Shown here: piece after piece, positions 1-5,586 of the stretch
Layout of the letters: each line of letters opens with the position of its first letter
Position numbering within the stretch: the stretch's first letter is position 1
NCBI GenBank assembly: GCA_031263965.1
Contig: JAISES010000037.1
Span: 1 to 5,910 of the forward strand
Length of the DNA stretch: 5,910 nt
Origin: Prevotella sp.
Lineage (GTDB): Bacteria > Bacteroidota > Bacteroidia > Bacteroidales > Dysgonomonadaceae
Direction of reading: 5' to 3'
Notes under the pieces: model-generated
Seen by the model: only the letters and a program-made list of their open reading frames with translations
Database searches by the model: none
What the model was told of the DNA's origin: nothing
Position numbers and translations under genes: made by a program

Positions 1-1
1 C

Positions 2-79
2 GACAAAACTCCAATCCGCGAACTTCTCACAGAACGACGTCAATTCAATCAAAAAGTCAAAGAACTCGAATTATTTTAA
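2..79 (+). CDS. C-terminal end of a small protein, probable antitoxin partner of the downstream toxin (partial)
   Basis: Only the last 25 codons are present; the gene runs off the left edge. The frame is open from position 2 to TAA at 77-79 and encodes a charged, helix-prone tail ending in QKVKELELF. Its stop codon overlaps an ATG (TAATG, 77-81). Such tight coupling is typical of antitoxin-toxin pairs, and a RelE/ParE-like toxin sequence follows directly. The antitoxin role is inferred from position, size and tail character only; I do not recognise the family from this fragment. It could be another small regulator. Confidence 0.5.
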   Translation, partial: DKTPIRELLTERRQFNQKVKELELF

Positions 80-148
80 TGTTAAATCGTTTAATAAATT
101 ATCGCACCAGCAGTAATTGTCTATATACAACCTTTAGCCAGGGAAGAC

Positions 149-433
149 TTGGATAACATTTATGATTATTATAAAGAAAAGAAAAAAAGCTTACAAGCCG
201 CAGGCAATGTGGTGAATGACATTTTAGACGAGATTGAAAATCTACCGGACTACCTTTCGGTTATAAGTTTACAGCCTATATATAAGGCTAAAGGTGTGGA
301 TCTTTTCAGTGTGGTGGCAAGTAAGCGGAAAAATTATAAAGTGATTTTCTTTGTCGCACAGAATATGATCAATATTGTTTCCATTTGGGATTGTCGTCAG
401 AGTCCTGATAAAATGAAAGAGATATTAAGGTAG
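149..433 (+). CDS. RelE/ParE-family toxin, N-terminus out of frame (possible pseudogene)
   Basis: This reads as a RelE/ParE-superfamily toxin: LDNIYDYYKEK, then AAGNVVNDILDEIENL (helical part), then YKVIFFV and a C-terminal IVSIWDCRQSP strand and tail, the usual order for ParE-like proteins of about 95-110 residues. Family members act on gyrase or on ribosome-bound mRNA and are held in check by a cognate antitoxin; which target applies here cannot be told. Position 149 is a TTG and the first usable start in this frame. However, the frame stays open upstream to a stop at 95-97 and encodes VIVYIQPLARED, which looks like the genuine first beta strand. The only ATG nearby (79-81, overlapping the upstream stop) is in a different frame that ends at 154-156. 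A one-base slip between about 98 and 150 would join the two, so this may be a frameshifted relic or may use a non-standard start such as ATT. Confidence 0.6.
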   Translation: MDNIYDYYKEKKKSLQAAGNVVNDILDEIENLPDYLSVISLQPIYKAKGVDLFSVVASKRKNYKVIFFVAQNMINIVSIWDCRQSPDKMKEILR

Positions 434-455
434 GTAATTACAAATTCTCTACGAA

Positions 456-539
456 CAGGGGCACGGTTTACAAAACCGCGCCAGCGAAGGGAGGGTTTAT
501 ACCTGTCTCTCGCTGGCGCGGACATTTGTCCGTATCCTG
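456..539. repeat. 84-bp palindromic element with hairpins inside each arm
   Basis: The arms 456-487 and 510-539 are inverted copies. Twelve bases next to the loop match perfectly (CCGCGCCAGCGA at 476-487 against its complement at 510-521), and the match continues outward through ACGG and CAGG. Each arm also contains its own small hairpin: CGGTTT-ACA-AAACCG at 464-478 and CGGACA-TT-TGTCCG at 519-532. The element is much more GC-rich than its surroundings. There is no U-tract after it, so it is not a standard terminator. It starts 23 bases after the toxin stop codon. It may be a REP-like or MITE-like repeat; no second copy is in the window. Confidence 0.7.
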
Positions 540-661
540 CTAGAAGAACAATCCTTTTTTGCTGCGCAACACACATACTACAAGTCTGCGCGAGCGGGGC
601 TGTATGGTGTTTATTTTCAAGATATTACAATGAAATCGATATGTTTTTTGCGCGTCAGCCT
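540..661. other. Non-coding spacer, nothing recognised
   Basis: Between the GC-rich palindrome and the first CATTGCGAG repeat there is no credible reading frame, promoter or strong hairpin. GC-rich patches such as CTGCGCGAGCGGGGC (around 582-600) suggest remnants of repeat or mobile DNA, but I cannot assign them. Confidence 0.4.
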
Positions 662-758
662 TGACTTTCTCTTTCCCGTCATTGCGAGGGTTTACCCGAA
701 GCAATCCGGTTGTATTTTTTGGGCAGCCACAAAGGACTGCCCTACCACTAACCGGCCA
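662..758 (+). repeat. CATTGCGAG palindromic repeat, copy 1 (truncated at its right end)
   Basis: This shares about 95 bases with the reverse complement of copy 3 (5333-5485), from GACTTTCTCTTTCCCGTCAT through CGAGGGTTTACCCGAAGC to CTAACCGGCCA, with scattered substitutions. It contains the central hairpin GGGCAG-CCACAAAGGA-CTGCCC (721-742). The closing half of the palindrome (GGATTGCTTC...CGCAATGACGGG), present in copies 2 and 3, is missing; homology stops at about 758. It lies 46 bases beyond the stop codon of the minus-strand FKBP gene. Confidence 0.8.
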
Positions 759-804
759 TGACTGATTGAAAATCCACAGCCGTTAAGTTCTTTATAATTG
801 CCAA

Positions 805-1818
805 TTATTCCTCTATCCCCAGCAATTCTATTTCAAATACCAGAGTCGAATATGGTTTGATCGAACCTGTATCACGGCTTCCGTACGCCAGATCATAAGG
901 CACATAGATGATCCACTTCGATCCGACAGGCATAAGCAACAGAGCCTCTGTCCACCCCTTAATCACTTGCGTTACACCGAACACAGCCGGTTCGCCACGC
1001 TCGATACTGCTATCGAATTGCTCTCCGTCAAGCAGTGTGCCCACATAGTCAACTTTTACACGATCTTCTTCAGTCGGCACGGGGCCTGTACCCTCTTTCT
1101 CTATCTTATATTGCAATCCGTTGGGAAGGGTAACTACTCCGTCTTTAGTTTTATTTTCAGCAAGAAAAGCTTCACCTGCTGCTATTTTTTCAGCATACTC
1201 TTCTTTCAATCCTTCATTCTTCTTCAACTCAGCCGCCTCACGGGCTTTTTCCGAAGCTGCCTGTACAATTTCTTCCGGATTTTCGATTAACAGCTTTTCT
1301 TCTTTCAGGCTACTTGTAAAGGCAGCGACAAAAGTCTGTTTATCGAATTTATCGTTACCTCTGAACAGTTCCTTTGTTATATTCTCAGACATAGGAGCAA
1401 ATTGACTACCCAAAGCCACCCCCATATTGAAAGCATTTTTATCTTTACTTTGATTCATAGCCTGATTGAATCCGGCAAGGAAATCATCTGTATTTTTAAG
1501 ATTCGACTTATTCAGGGAATCAAGTTTAAATGCTAGTTCTTTACCTAATTTATCTTTCTCCAAAGAGTCTTTCTCTTTCTCTATTTTTGTCTTGTAATCG
1601 GATTTTACGGCAGCAGTATCTGCTACTACTCCCATTTGTATCTGTATACCGCTTTTTCCCATCATTGCGCCAAAAGCATAGGATATTGTATCTGCTCCTG
1701 TTTTCAATGTAAGTGGTTCGGGTGTAACTTTTCCAGGTTGTGTCTTTTTTTGTGCCGACAAAGCCAACGGGCTTAAAAATGCACACGAAGCAAGGGCTAA
1801 GAATAATAATTTCTTCAT
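805..1818 (-). CDS. Secreted FKBP-type peptidyl-prolyl cis-trans isomerase (Mip/FkpA-like)
   Basis: This 337-residue protein catalyses cis-trans isomerisation of prolyl bonds and should assist folding outside the cytoplasm. Residues 1-22 form a signal peptide (MKK, then a long hydrophobic run ending ALSA before Gln23), favouring signal peptidase I; an internal LASC at 9-12 makes a lipoprotein a weaker alternative. Residues 43-175 resemble the FKBP N-terminal dimerisation region and seem to hold two related units (ISYAFGAMMG near 45, NMGVALGSQF near 131), separated by a charged segment at 72-104. A Lys/Glu/Ala-rich helix (about 180-222) leads to the FKBP domain at about 230-337. The binding-pocket residues of the family are all visible: Tyr258, Phe268-Asp269, Phe280, Val285-Ile286, Trp289, Tyr312 and Phe328. 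I chose the start at 1818 rather than an in-frame ATG at 1887 because only 1818 puts the signal peptide at the N-terminus, and the -7 box at 1885-1892 overlaps the earlier ATG. The gene stands alone on this strand. Confidence 0.93.
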   Translation of the reverse strand: MKKLLFLALASCAFLSPLALSAQKKTQPGKVTPEPLTLKTGADTISYAFGAMMGKSGIQIQMGVVADTAAVKSDYKTKIEKEKDSLEKDKLGKELAFKLDSLNKSNLKNTDDFLAGFNQAMNQSKDKNAFNMGVALGSQFAPMSENITKELFRGNDKFDKQTFVAAFTSSLKEEKLLIENPEEIVQAASEKAREAAELKKNEGLKEEYAEKIAAGEAFLAENKTKDGVVTLPNGLQYKIEKEGTGPVPTEEDRVKVDYVGTLLDGEQFDSSIERGEPAVFGVTQVIKGWTEALLLMPVGSKWIIYVPYDLAYGSRDTGSIKPYSTLVFEIELLGIEE

Positions 1819-1884
1819 ATTGTTTTTGTTTAAGATTTTTATCTTTCGATAGTTTCCGACAATCTGTCTACTATAATTGTTATG

Positions 1885-1892
1885 CAAAAATA
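1885..1892 (-). promoter_or_regulatory. Bacteroidota -7 promoter box of the secreted FKBP gene
   Basis: On the minus strand this reads TATTTTTG, an exact match to the TAnnTTTG box of Bacteroidota primary sigma factors. It lies about 66 bases upstream of the chosen ATG, implying a leader of roughly 60 bases. I see no good -33 TTTG at the usual spacing, so the call rests on the -7 box and its position. Confidence 0.55.
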
Positions 1893-1962
1893 GTATTTTT
1901 TTGCAGCCTGCTTACATTAAGTCCTATAAAATAATTATTGCCGTATCTGATTGTCAGTTTTC

Positions 1963-2354
1963 CGCGTCATTGCGAGGAGTGCAACGACGAAGCAATCCGG
2001 TTGTATCTTTTCGGGCAGCCACAAAGGTAGGGTGTCCAGTTTTTGGTGTTCATTTCTGATATAAAAAGCAGCTCATAATCTTGATAAATTATTGAATTTC
2101 AAATTGTATCAATTTAATACTTTCTCATTTTGAGAACCTATTTATATGTCGTGCATTTTTAATCAAGAAAAATAAATTATATTTAACCAAATATCAACTT
2201 ATTAATGTAATTTTTTAATCTAATTCCAGTCTCAGAATGAACACCAAAAACTGGACACCCTACCACAAAGGACTGCCCCTACCGCTAGGCCTCTTTCCGG
2301 ATTGCTTCGCTACACTACGTTTCGCTCGCAATGACGGGAGAAATTGAACATATA
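1963..2354 (+). repeat. CATTGCGAG palindromic repeat, copy 2, interrupted by a MITE-like insertion
   Basis: The left half (1963-2027) has GCGTCATTGCGAGG, then CGAAGCAATCCGG and TCGGGCAGCCACAAAGG. The right half (2263-2354) resumes with CCACAAAGGACTGCCCC, CTACCGCTAGGCC, GGATTGCTTCG and CGCAATGACGGGAG. Removing 2028-2262 and one copy of CCACAAAGG restores an element of about 148 bases that lines up with copies 1 and 3. The outer ends are inverted copies of each other (CGTCATTGCGAG and CTCGCAATGACG). Copies 2 and 3 also share about 15 bases beyond the right end (GAGAAATTGAA, then ATA), so the repeat extends to about 2354. It ends about 46 bases before the -7 box of the lyase gene. Confidence 0.85.
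2028..2262. mobile_element. 235-bp MITE-like element with perfect terminal inverted repeats
   Basis: The ends are perfect inverted copies: 2026-2054 (TAGGGTGTCCAGTTTTTGG from 2028) matches the complement of 2236-2264 over 29 bases. The host sequence CCACAAAGG occurs on both sides (2019-2027 and 2263-2271) but only once in the uninterrupted copy 1, which marks it as a target-site duplication. The exact length is ambiguous (5, 7 or 9 bases) because the duplicated word itself ends in CC/GG. The interior is very AT-rich and has no reading frame for a transposase, so it must move, if at all, by a transposase encoded elsewhere. The parent IS family is not identified. Perfect arms and duplication suggest a fairly recent insertion. 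Confidence 0.85.
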
Positions 2355-2400
2355 AACACATCATTTATTTTTATTGATTACTTCGAGCAGATTATTTGTG

Positions 2401-2408
2401 TACCTTTA
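2401..2408 (+). promoter_or_regulatory. -7 promoter box of the MalY/PatB-type lyase gene
   Basis: TACCTTTA followed by CG is one mismatch from TAnnTTTG and nearly the same as the box at 4370-4377. It lies 32 bases before the ATG at 2433, giving a leader of about 20 bases that is A/T-rich and lacks a Shine-Dalgarno motif. Its position also excludes the upstream in-frame ATG at 2331, which would start inside the repeat. No clear -33 element is seen. Confidence 0.55.
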
Positions 2409-2432
2409 CGATCTATAATAAAAAAAGTTTTT

Positions 2433-3620
2433 ATGTCTAAATACAATTTCGATAAAATAATTGACCGCAAGGGAACCTGCGCTCTGAAAACCGATGCACT
2501 GCTTCCCAGATACGGAAATGCCGACTTGATTCCTTTGTGGGTTGCGGATATGGATTTCTTATCTCCACCTGCGGTAGCCGAGGCTATAATCGAGAGGGCT
2601 AAGCATGGCATTTTCGGTTATACATGTCCATCGCAGGCGTATTATAATTCTATTATTAATTGGCTTGATTCTCAACACAATTGGAAAATAGAGCAAGAGT
2701 GGCTGACATTTATACCGGGTATTGTAAAAGGCATCGCCTTTGTAATAGATTGTTTCACAGCAAAACAGGATAAAGTAATTATTCAACCACCTGTATATCA
2801 CCCTTTTCGTATTATTCCTGCTTTGCATCACAGGCCGGTTATCGACAATCAGCTTATATTGGATGCCGGACAGTACAAGATGGATCTGGACGGATTGAAG
2901 AAGATTATAGATCGGGATTGTAAGCTGTTAATCCTGTGCAATCCCCACAATCCGGGCGGTAGGGTTTGGACAAAGCAGGAACTGATTGATATAGCCGAAA
3001 TATGTTACGATAATAATATACTGGTCATATCCGATGAAATACATTCCGATCTGGCATTCGCCCCTAACAGGCATGTCCCATTTGCTGGTGTTTCGGAGAA
3101 AGCGGCGCAAAACAGCATTACATTTATGGCGCCGAGCAAAACGTTTAATATTGCCGGCATTGTCAGTTCCTATTCCATTATCCCGAATAAGGAATTGAGG
3201 GATACATTCAATAAATATCTGGAAAGCAGCGAGCTTGACGAGGGGCATATTTTTGCTTATTTGGCTGCGCAGGCGGCTTATGAGAGTGGGGGAGAATGGC
3301 TGGGCGAAGTGAAAGCTTACATTTGGAATAATATAACTTTTGTAGACGAATATCTGAAAGCGGGTATTCCTCAGATAAAAGCCATAATTCCGGAGGCTTC
3401 GTTCCTGGTATGGCTCGATTGCCGCGGATTGGGCCTGTCTCAAAAGGATTTAGTATCATTGTTTGTTGATGATGCCAAATTGGCGCTAAACGATGGCGTT
3501 ATGTTCGGAGCCGGTGGCGAAGGCTATATGCGGATGAATGTAGGTACCCCACGAGCCAATATTGAAAAAGCGTTGGATAATCTTAAAAAAGCAATCGAAA
3601 CGAAACAAACTCGTTCCTGA
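2433..3620 (+). CDS. patB: MalY/PatB-family PLP-dependent cystathionine beta-lyase (C-S lyase/aminotransferase fold)
   Basis: This 395-residue protein is a full-length cytoplasmic fold-type I PLP enzyme. MalY/PatB members cleave the C-S bond of cystathionine or cysteine conjugates to give homocysteine or a thiol, pyruvate and ammonia. Visible signatures are LIPLWVADMDF (32-42), the substrate-side FGYT (61-64), PPVYHPF with Tyr123, NPHNPGGR (170-177) with the PLP-contacting Asn, SDEIHSDL (200-207) with Asp201 for the pyridine nitrogen, APSKTFNIAG (233-242) with Lys236 as the Schiff-base lysine, and YMRMNVG (365-371) with Arg367 for the substrate carboxylate. ADMDF and SDEIHSDL favour MalY/PatB over a plain aspartate aminotransferase. 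An in-frame ATG at 2331 would add 34 residues but lies in the upstream repeat and before the promoter box, so 2433 is preferred. The gene probably has its own promoter; the next gene starts 96 bases after its stop. Exact substrate is not determinable here, and the symbol denotes the family. Confidence 0.92.
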   Translation: MSKYNFDKIIDRKGTCALKTDALLPRYGNADLIPLWVADMDFLSPPAVAEAIIERAKHGIFGYTCPSQAYYNSIINWLDSQHNWKIEQEWLTFIPGIVKGIAFVIDCFTAKQDKVIIQPPVYHPFRIIPALHHRPVIDNQLILDAGQYKMDLDGLKKIIDRDCKLLILCNPHNPGGRVWTKQELIDIAEICYDNNILVISDEIHSDLAFAPNRHVPFAGVSEKAAQNSITFMAPSKTFNIAGIVSSYSIIPNKELRDTFNKYLESSELDEGHIFAYLAAQAAYESGGEWLGEVKAYIWNNITFVDEYLKAGIPQIKAIIPEASFLVWLDCRGLGLSQKDLVSLFVDDAKLALNDGVMFGAGGEGYMRMNVGTPRANIEKALDNLKKAIETKQTRS

Positions 3621-3716
3621 ATTTGTTTACAGGGCAAATTGGGCACGATTATTGTTCACTGAATATAAATAAAGGCTTCAAAGGCTTTGGTTATTAATCT
3701 AAACAATTATATTAAA

Positions 3717-4289
3717 ATGAAAATTTCTACAAATAAGTTTGTTTCTTTGTCTTACGACTTGAATGTGGGCGAAGATGAAGAGCGTGAACTAATGGAAAGA
3801 GCTACAGATGAAACTCCACTCGAATTCATCTTTGGAACAAACTCTATGCTTGAGGCTTTCGAAAAGAACCTCGATGGAATGGCGGAAGGCGATACGTTCG
3901 ACTTTGTGCTGACTCCGGACGAAGCGTATGGTGAATACGACGATGACGCAATAGTGGATCTTCCCCGCGATATATTCGAACAAGACGGTGTACTCAATGA
4001 AGAAGTCATCTTCGAAGGAAATACCGTGCCGATGATGGATACTAACGGTAACCGGTTGAATGGTTCGGTAGTGGAAGTTAAAGAGGATGTGATCAAGATG
4101 GACTTTAATCATCCACTGGCCGGCGAAACGTTGAACTTTTCGGGAAAAGTGCTTGTCGTAAGAGAATCTACTCCCGAAGAAATAGCGGCATTATTTGCTC
4201 CTCAGGGAGGTGGTTGCGGATGTGGCTGCGGCGATGATGAAGAGGAATCTTGCGGATGCGGTTCAGGCTGCGGATGTGGCGGACACTAA
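3717..4289 (+). CDS. slyD: SlyD-type FKBP peptidyl-prolyl isomerase with Cys-rich metal-binding tail
   Basis: This 190-residue cytoplasmic protein has the SlyD architecture. The FKBP domain is split by an insert-in-flap chaperone domain: FKBP part 1 at about 1-68 (MKISTNKFVSLSYDL, LEFIFGTNSMLEAFEKNLDGM), the flap DEAYGEYDDD (68-77), the insert domain at about 78-130 (LPRDIF, then NEEVIFEGNTVPMMDTNG), and FKBP part 2 with NHPLAGETLNFSGKVLVVRE (131-150). The tail after 163 is Gly-rich with seven cysteines (167, 169, 171, 179, 181, 185, 187) in Cys-Gly-Cys pairs around an acidic patch, ending in His190. SlyD tails bind nickel, zinc or copper; in E. coli SlyD supports [NiFe] hydrogenase maturation and chaperone work. 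Here metal binding is likely but the metal is unknown. ATG 3717 is preferred over an in-frame TTG at 3687 because the family starts at MKI. The stop codon lies within the start of a palindromic repeat. Confidence 0.93.
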   Translation: MKISTNKFVSLSYDLNVGEDEERELMERATDETPLEFIFGTNSMLEAFEKNLDGMAEGDTFDFVLTPDEAYGEYDDDAIVDLPRDIFEQDGVLNEEVIFEGNTVPMMDTNGNRLNGSVVEVKEDVIKMDFNHPLAGETLNFSGKVLVVRESTPEEIAALFAPQGGGCGCGCGDDEEESCGCGSGCGCGGH

Positions 4290-4348
4290 GAACCTGTTTG
4301 AATTTTATAACAGATTTCTGTTCTTTTGATAAGGCTATTAAAATTCAA
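4287..4348. repeat. TTGAATTTTAT palindromic repeat, copy 1, at the slyD stop codon
   Basis: The left arm includes TTGAATTTTA (4298-4307) and the right arm its complement TAAAATTCAA (4339-4348), separated by 31 bases. The left end, running from the slyD stop codon through CCTGTTTGAATTTTAT, matches the left arm of the repeat at 5673-5752. The RNA could fold into a hairpin just after slyD, and a 3'-end role is likely. The arms are AT-rich and no U-tract follows, so it is not a textbook intrinsic terminator. Confidence 0.65.
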
Positions 4349-4369
4349 TTAGTTTCGAAAAAAAATATG

Positions 4370-4377
4370 TATCTTTA
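4370..4377 (+). promoter_or_regulatory. -7 promoter box of the BI-1 family gene
   Basis: TATCTTTA followed by CGG is one mismatch from TAnnTTTG and nearly identical to the box before the lyase gene. It is 41 bases upstream of ATG 4411, predicting a leader of about 25-30 bases. The leader is A/T-rich with no Shine-Dalgarno motif. The -33 region is weak. Confidence 0.55.
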
Positions 4378-4410
4378 CGGCAATCGAAAAAACTTTAAAA
4401 TTACATTGAT

Positions 4411-5163
4411 ATGGCTTTATTTAAATCAGGAAATCCATCATTAAAAAATGTATTCGAGAAAGTCGGACAAGCTACAGATGCCAGTCAGGCTATGACCGTT
4501 AACGGGACTATAGGCAAGACCGGCATATTACTGGCATTGGTAGCATCCGGAGCTATTGTTACATGGAACATGTTTGGTAGTCCGGCTTATTCCGGTCTCG
4601 TAATGCCTCTATTCTGGATAGGGCTTATAGGAGGGCTTATTACAGCGCTTGTAGTCACATTCAAAAAAGAACTTGCTCCTTATCTATCTCCTGTTTATGC
4701 CGTACTTGAAGGCTTTGTGCTGGGAGGAATCTCTGTTATGCTCAATGCTTATTATCCGGGTATCGCTTTGCAGGCAATCATACTGACATTTGCAGTTACT
4801 ACTATTATGCTTGCTTTGTATTATTTTAAGGTAATACGTGCGACACAAAAGTTCAGAAGTGTTGTTATTATAGCAACGGGGGCTATTGCCGTATTTTATC
4901 TGGTCAGTATTATTTTGTCGTTTTTCGGAATTACATCTCCTGCATATGCGGCAACTCCGCTGGGTATAGGTATCAGCGTGTTTATTGTGGTCATTGCCGC
5001 TTTGAATTTGATTCTCGACTTCGACTTTATCGAGCAGGGTTCGGAATATCAGGCTCCTAAGTTTATGGAATGGTACGGCGCTTTCGGGCTGATGGTAACT
5101 TTGATTTGGTTGTATATTGAAATATTACGCCTTTTGGCGAAGATTGCCGCAAGTAGCAGATAA
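4411..5163 (+). CDS. Bax inhibitor-1/YccA family integral membrane protein
   Basis: This 250-residue inner-membrane protein has about seven hydrophobic segments (near 35-53, 62-83, 94-112, 118-138, 149-173, 181-203 and 220-244), as in the BI-1/TMBIM superfamily. The closing stretch is the recognisable part: LNLILDFDFIEQG (198-210), with acidic Asp203 and Asp205 at a membrane edge, followed by PKFMEWYGAFGLMVTLIWLY (216-235) and a short basic tail. Superfamily members such as B. subtilis YetJ are pH-sensitive calcium leak channels gated by an Asp pair, and E. coli YccA interacts with the FtsH protease. Which of these applies here is not known. The N-terminus (about 1-33) is hydrophilic, with no signal peptide. 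The gene has its own promoter box upstream and a terminator 39 bases after the stop, so it is probably transcribed alone or as the last gene of a read-through unit. Confidence 0.92.
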   Translation: MALFKSGNPSLKNVFEKVGQATDASQAMTVNGTIGKTGILLALVASGAIVTWNMFGSPAYSGLVMPLFWIGLIGGLITALVVTFKKELAPYLSPVYAVLEGFVLGGISVMLNAYYPGIALQAIILTFAVTTIMLALYYFKVIRATQKFRSVVIIATGAIAVFYLVSIILSFFGITSPAYAATPLGIGISVFIVVIAALNLILDFDFIEQGSEYQAPKFMEWYGAFGLMVTLIWLYIEILRLLAKIAASSR

Positions 5164-5202
5164 TCGAGCTAAGAAAAACTATTTCTGAGAAGTTATAAAT
5201 TG

Positions 5203-5234
5203 AAAGACAGGCTATATATTGCCTGTCTTTTTTA
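5203..5234 (+). terminator. Rho-independent terminator of the BI-1 gene
   Basis: A perfect 10-bp stem, AAAGACAGGC (5203-5212) with GCCTGTCTTT (5221-5230), encloses an 8-base A/T loop and runs into a T-tract (5228-5234, then ATTTT). It lies 39 bases after the stop codon. The T-tract is on the plus-strand side only, so it should act mainly in that direction. Confidence 0.9.
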
Positions 5235-5332
5235 TTTTGTGCAAAAATGAAAAATCTATTTATGGAAATTTATGAAGATTCTATTCTATATATTAAAGAA
5301 TACCGGTCTGTGGTTTGATTATGTTAAAAAAG

Positions 5333-5485
5333 TATATTCAATTTCTCCCATCATTGCGAGCCTGAGAGGTGAAGCAATCCGGAAATTGGCCGGTTAGCGG
5401 TAGGGGTAGTCCTTTGTAACTGCCCGAAAAAATACAGTTGGATTGCTTCGGGTAAACCCTCGCGATGACGGGAAAGAGAAAGTCA
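5333..5485 (-). repeat. CATTGCGAG palindromic repeat, copy 3 (inverted, intact)
   Basis: Read on the minus strand, this runs GACTTTCTCTTTCCCGTCAT, CGCGAGGGTTTACCCGAAGC, CGGGCAGTTACAAAGGACTACCCC, CGCTAACCGGCCA, GGATTGCTTC, CTCGCAATGATGGGAG, and then the shared end AAATTGAATATA. It matches copy 1 over that copy's whole length and matches copy 2 through the right end. It is the only copy here with both ends and no insertion, about 150 bases. The central hairpin is weakened by substitutions (GGGCAG against CTACCC). Relative to copies 1 and 2 it is inverted. Confidence 0.85.
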
Positions 5486-5586
5486 GAGCCGATGCATGAC
5501 AGGGACAAGAATATGAAATGATAGTGTTTTTTCAGGTGTTGCGAACATCAGATAATAATATAAGGAGAATATTCCTTTAAAGATGT

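Noticed and set aside
715..745. GGGCAG...CTGCCC hairpin as a terminator for the secreted FKBP gene
   Set aside because: On the minus strand the stem is followed by an A-run, not a U-run; the hairpin is part of the repeat family.
967..1712. Several open frames on the plus strand opposite the secreted FKBP gene
   Set aside because: They are rich in Ser, Phe and Leu as expected of antisense shadows, match no family I recognise, and the minus-strand gene is strongly supported.
2331..2432. 34-residue N-terminal extension of the lyase from ATG 2331
   Set aside because: It starts inside the palindromic repeat, precedes the likely promoter box at 2401 and has no family resemblance; ATG 2433 gives a normal N-terminus.
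3603..3628. AAACAAA...TTTGTTT inverted repeat across the end of the lyase gene
   Set aside because: The stem is only 7 AT-rich base pairs with no U-tract; too weak to call a terminator.
2433..5163. Lyase, SlyD and BI-1 genes as one functional operon
   Set aside because: Gaps of 96 and 121 bases, promoter boxes before the first and third genes and a repeat after slyD argue for separate units; the functions do not form a known pathway.
5247..5318. 23-codon frame (MKNLFMEIYEDS...) after the BI-1 terminator
   Set aside because: Too short, with no recognisable family or clear promoter (TTATTTTG lies just upstream but is a poor match and sits in the terminator's T-tract).
1963..5485. CATTGCGAG repeats as a CRISPR array
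   Set aside because: Copies are kilobases apart, palindromic, about 150 bases long and in mixed orientation, with no spacers and no cas genes.
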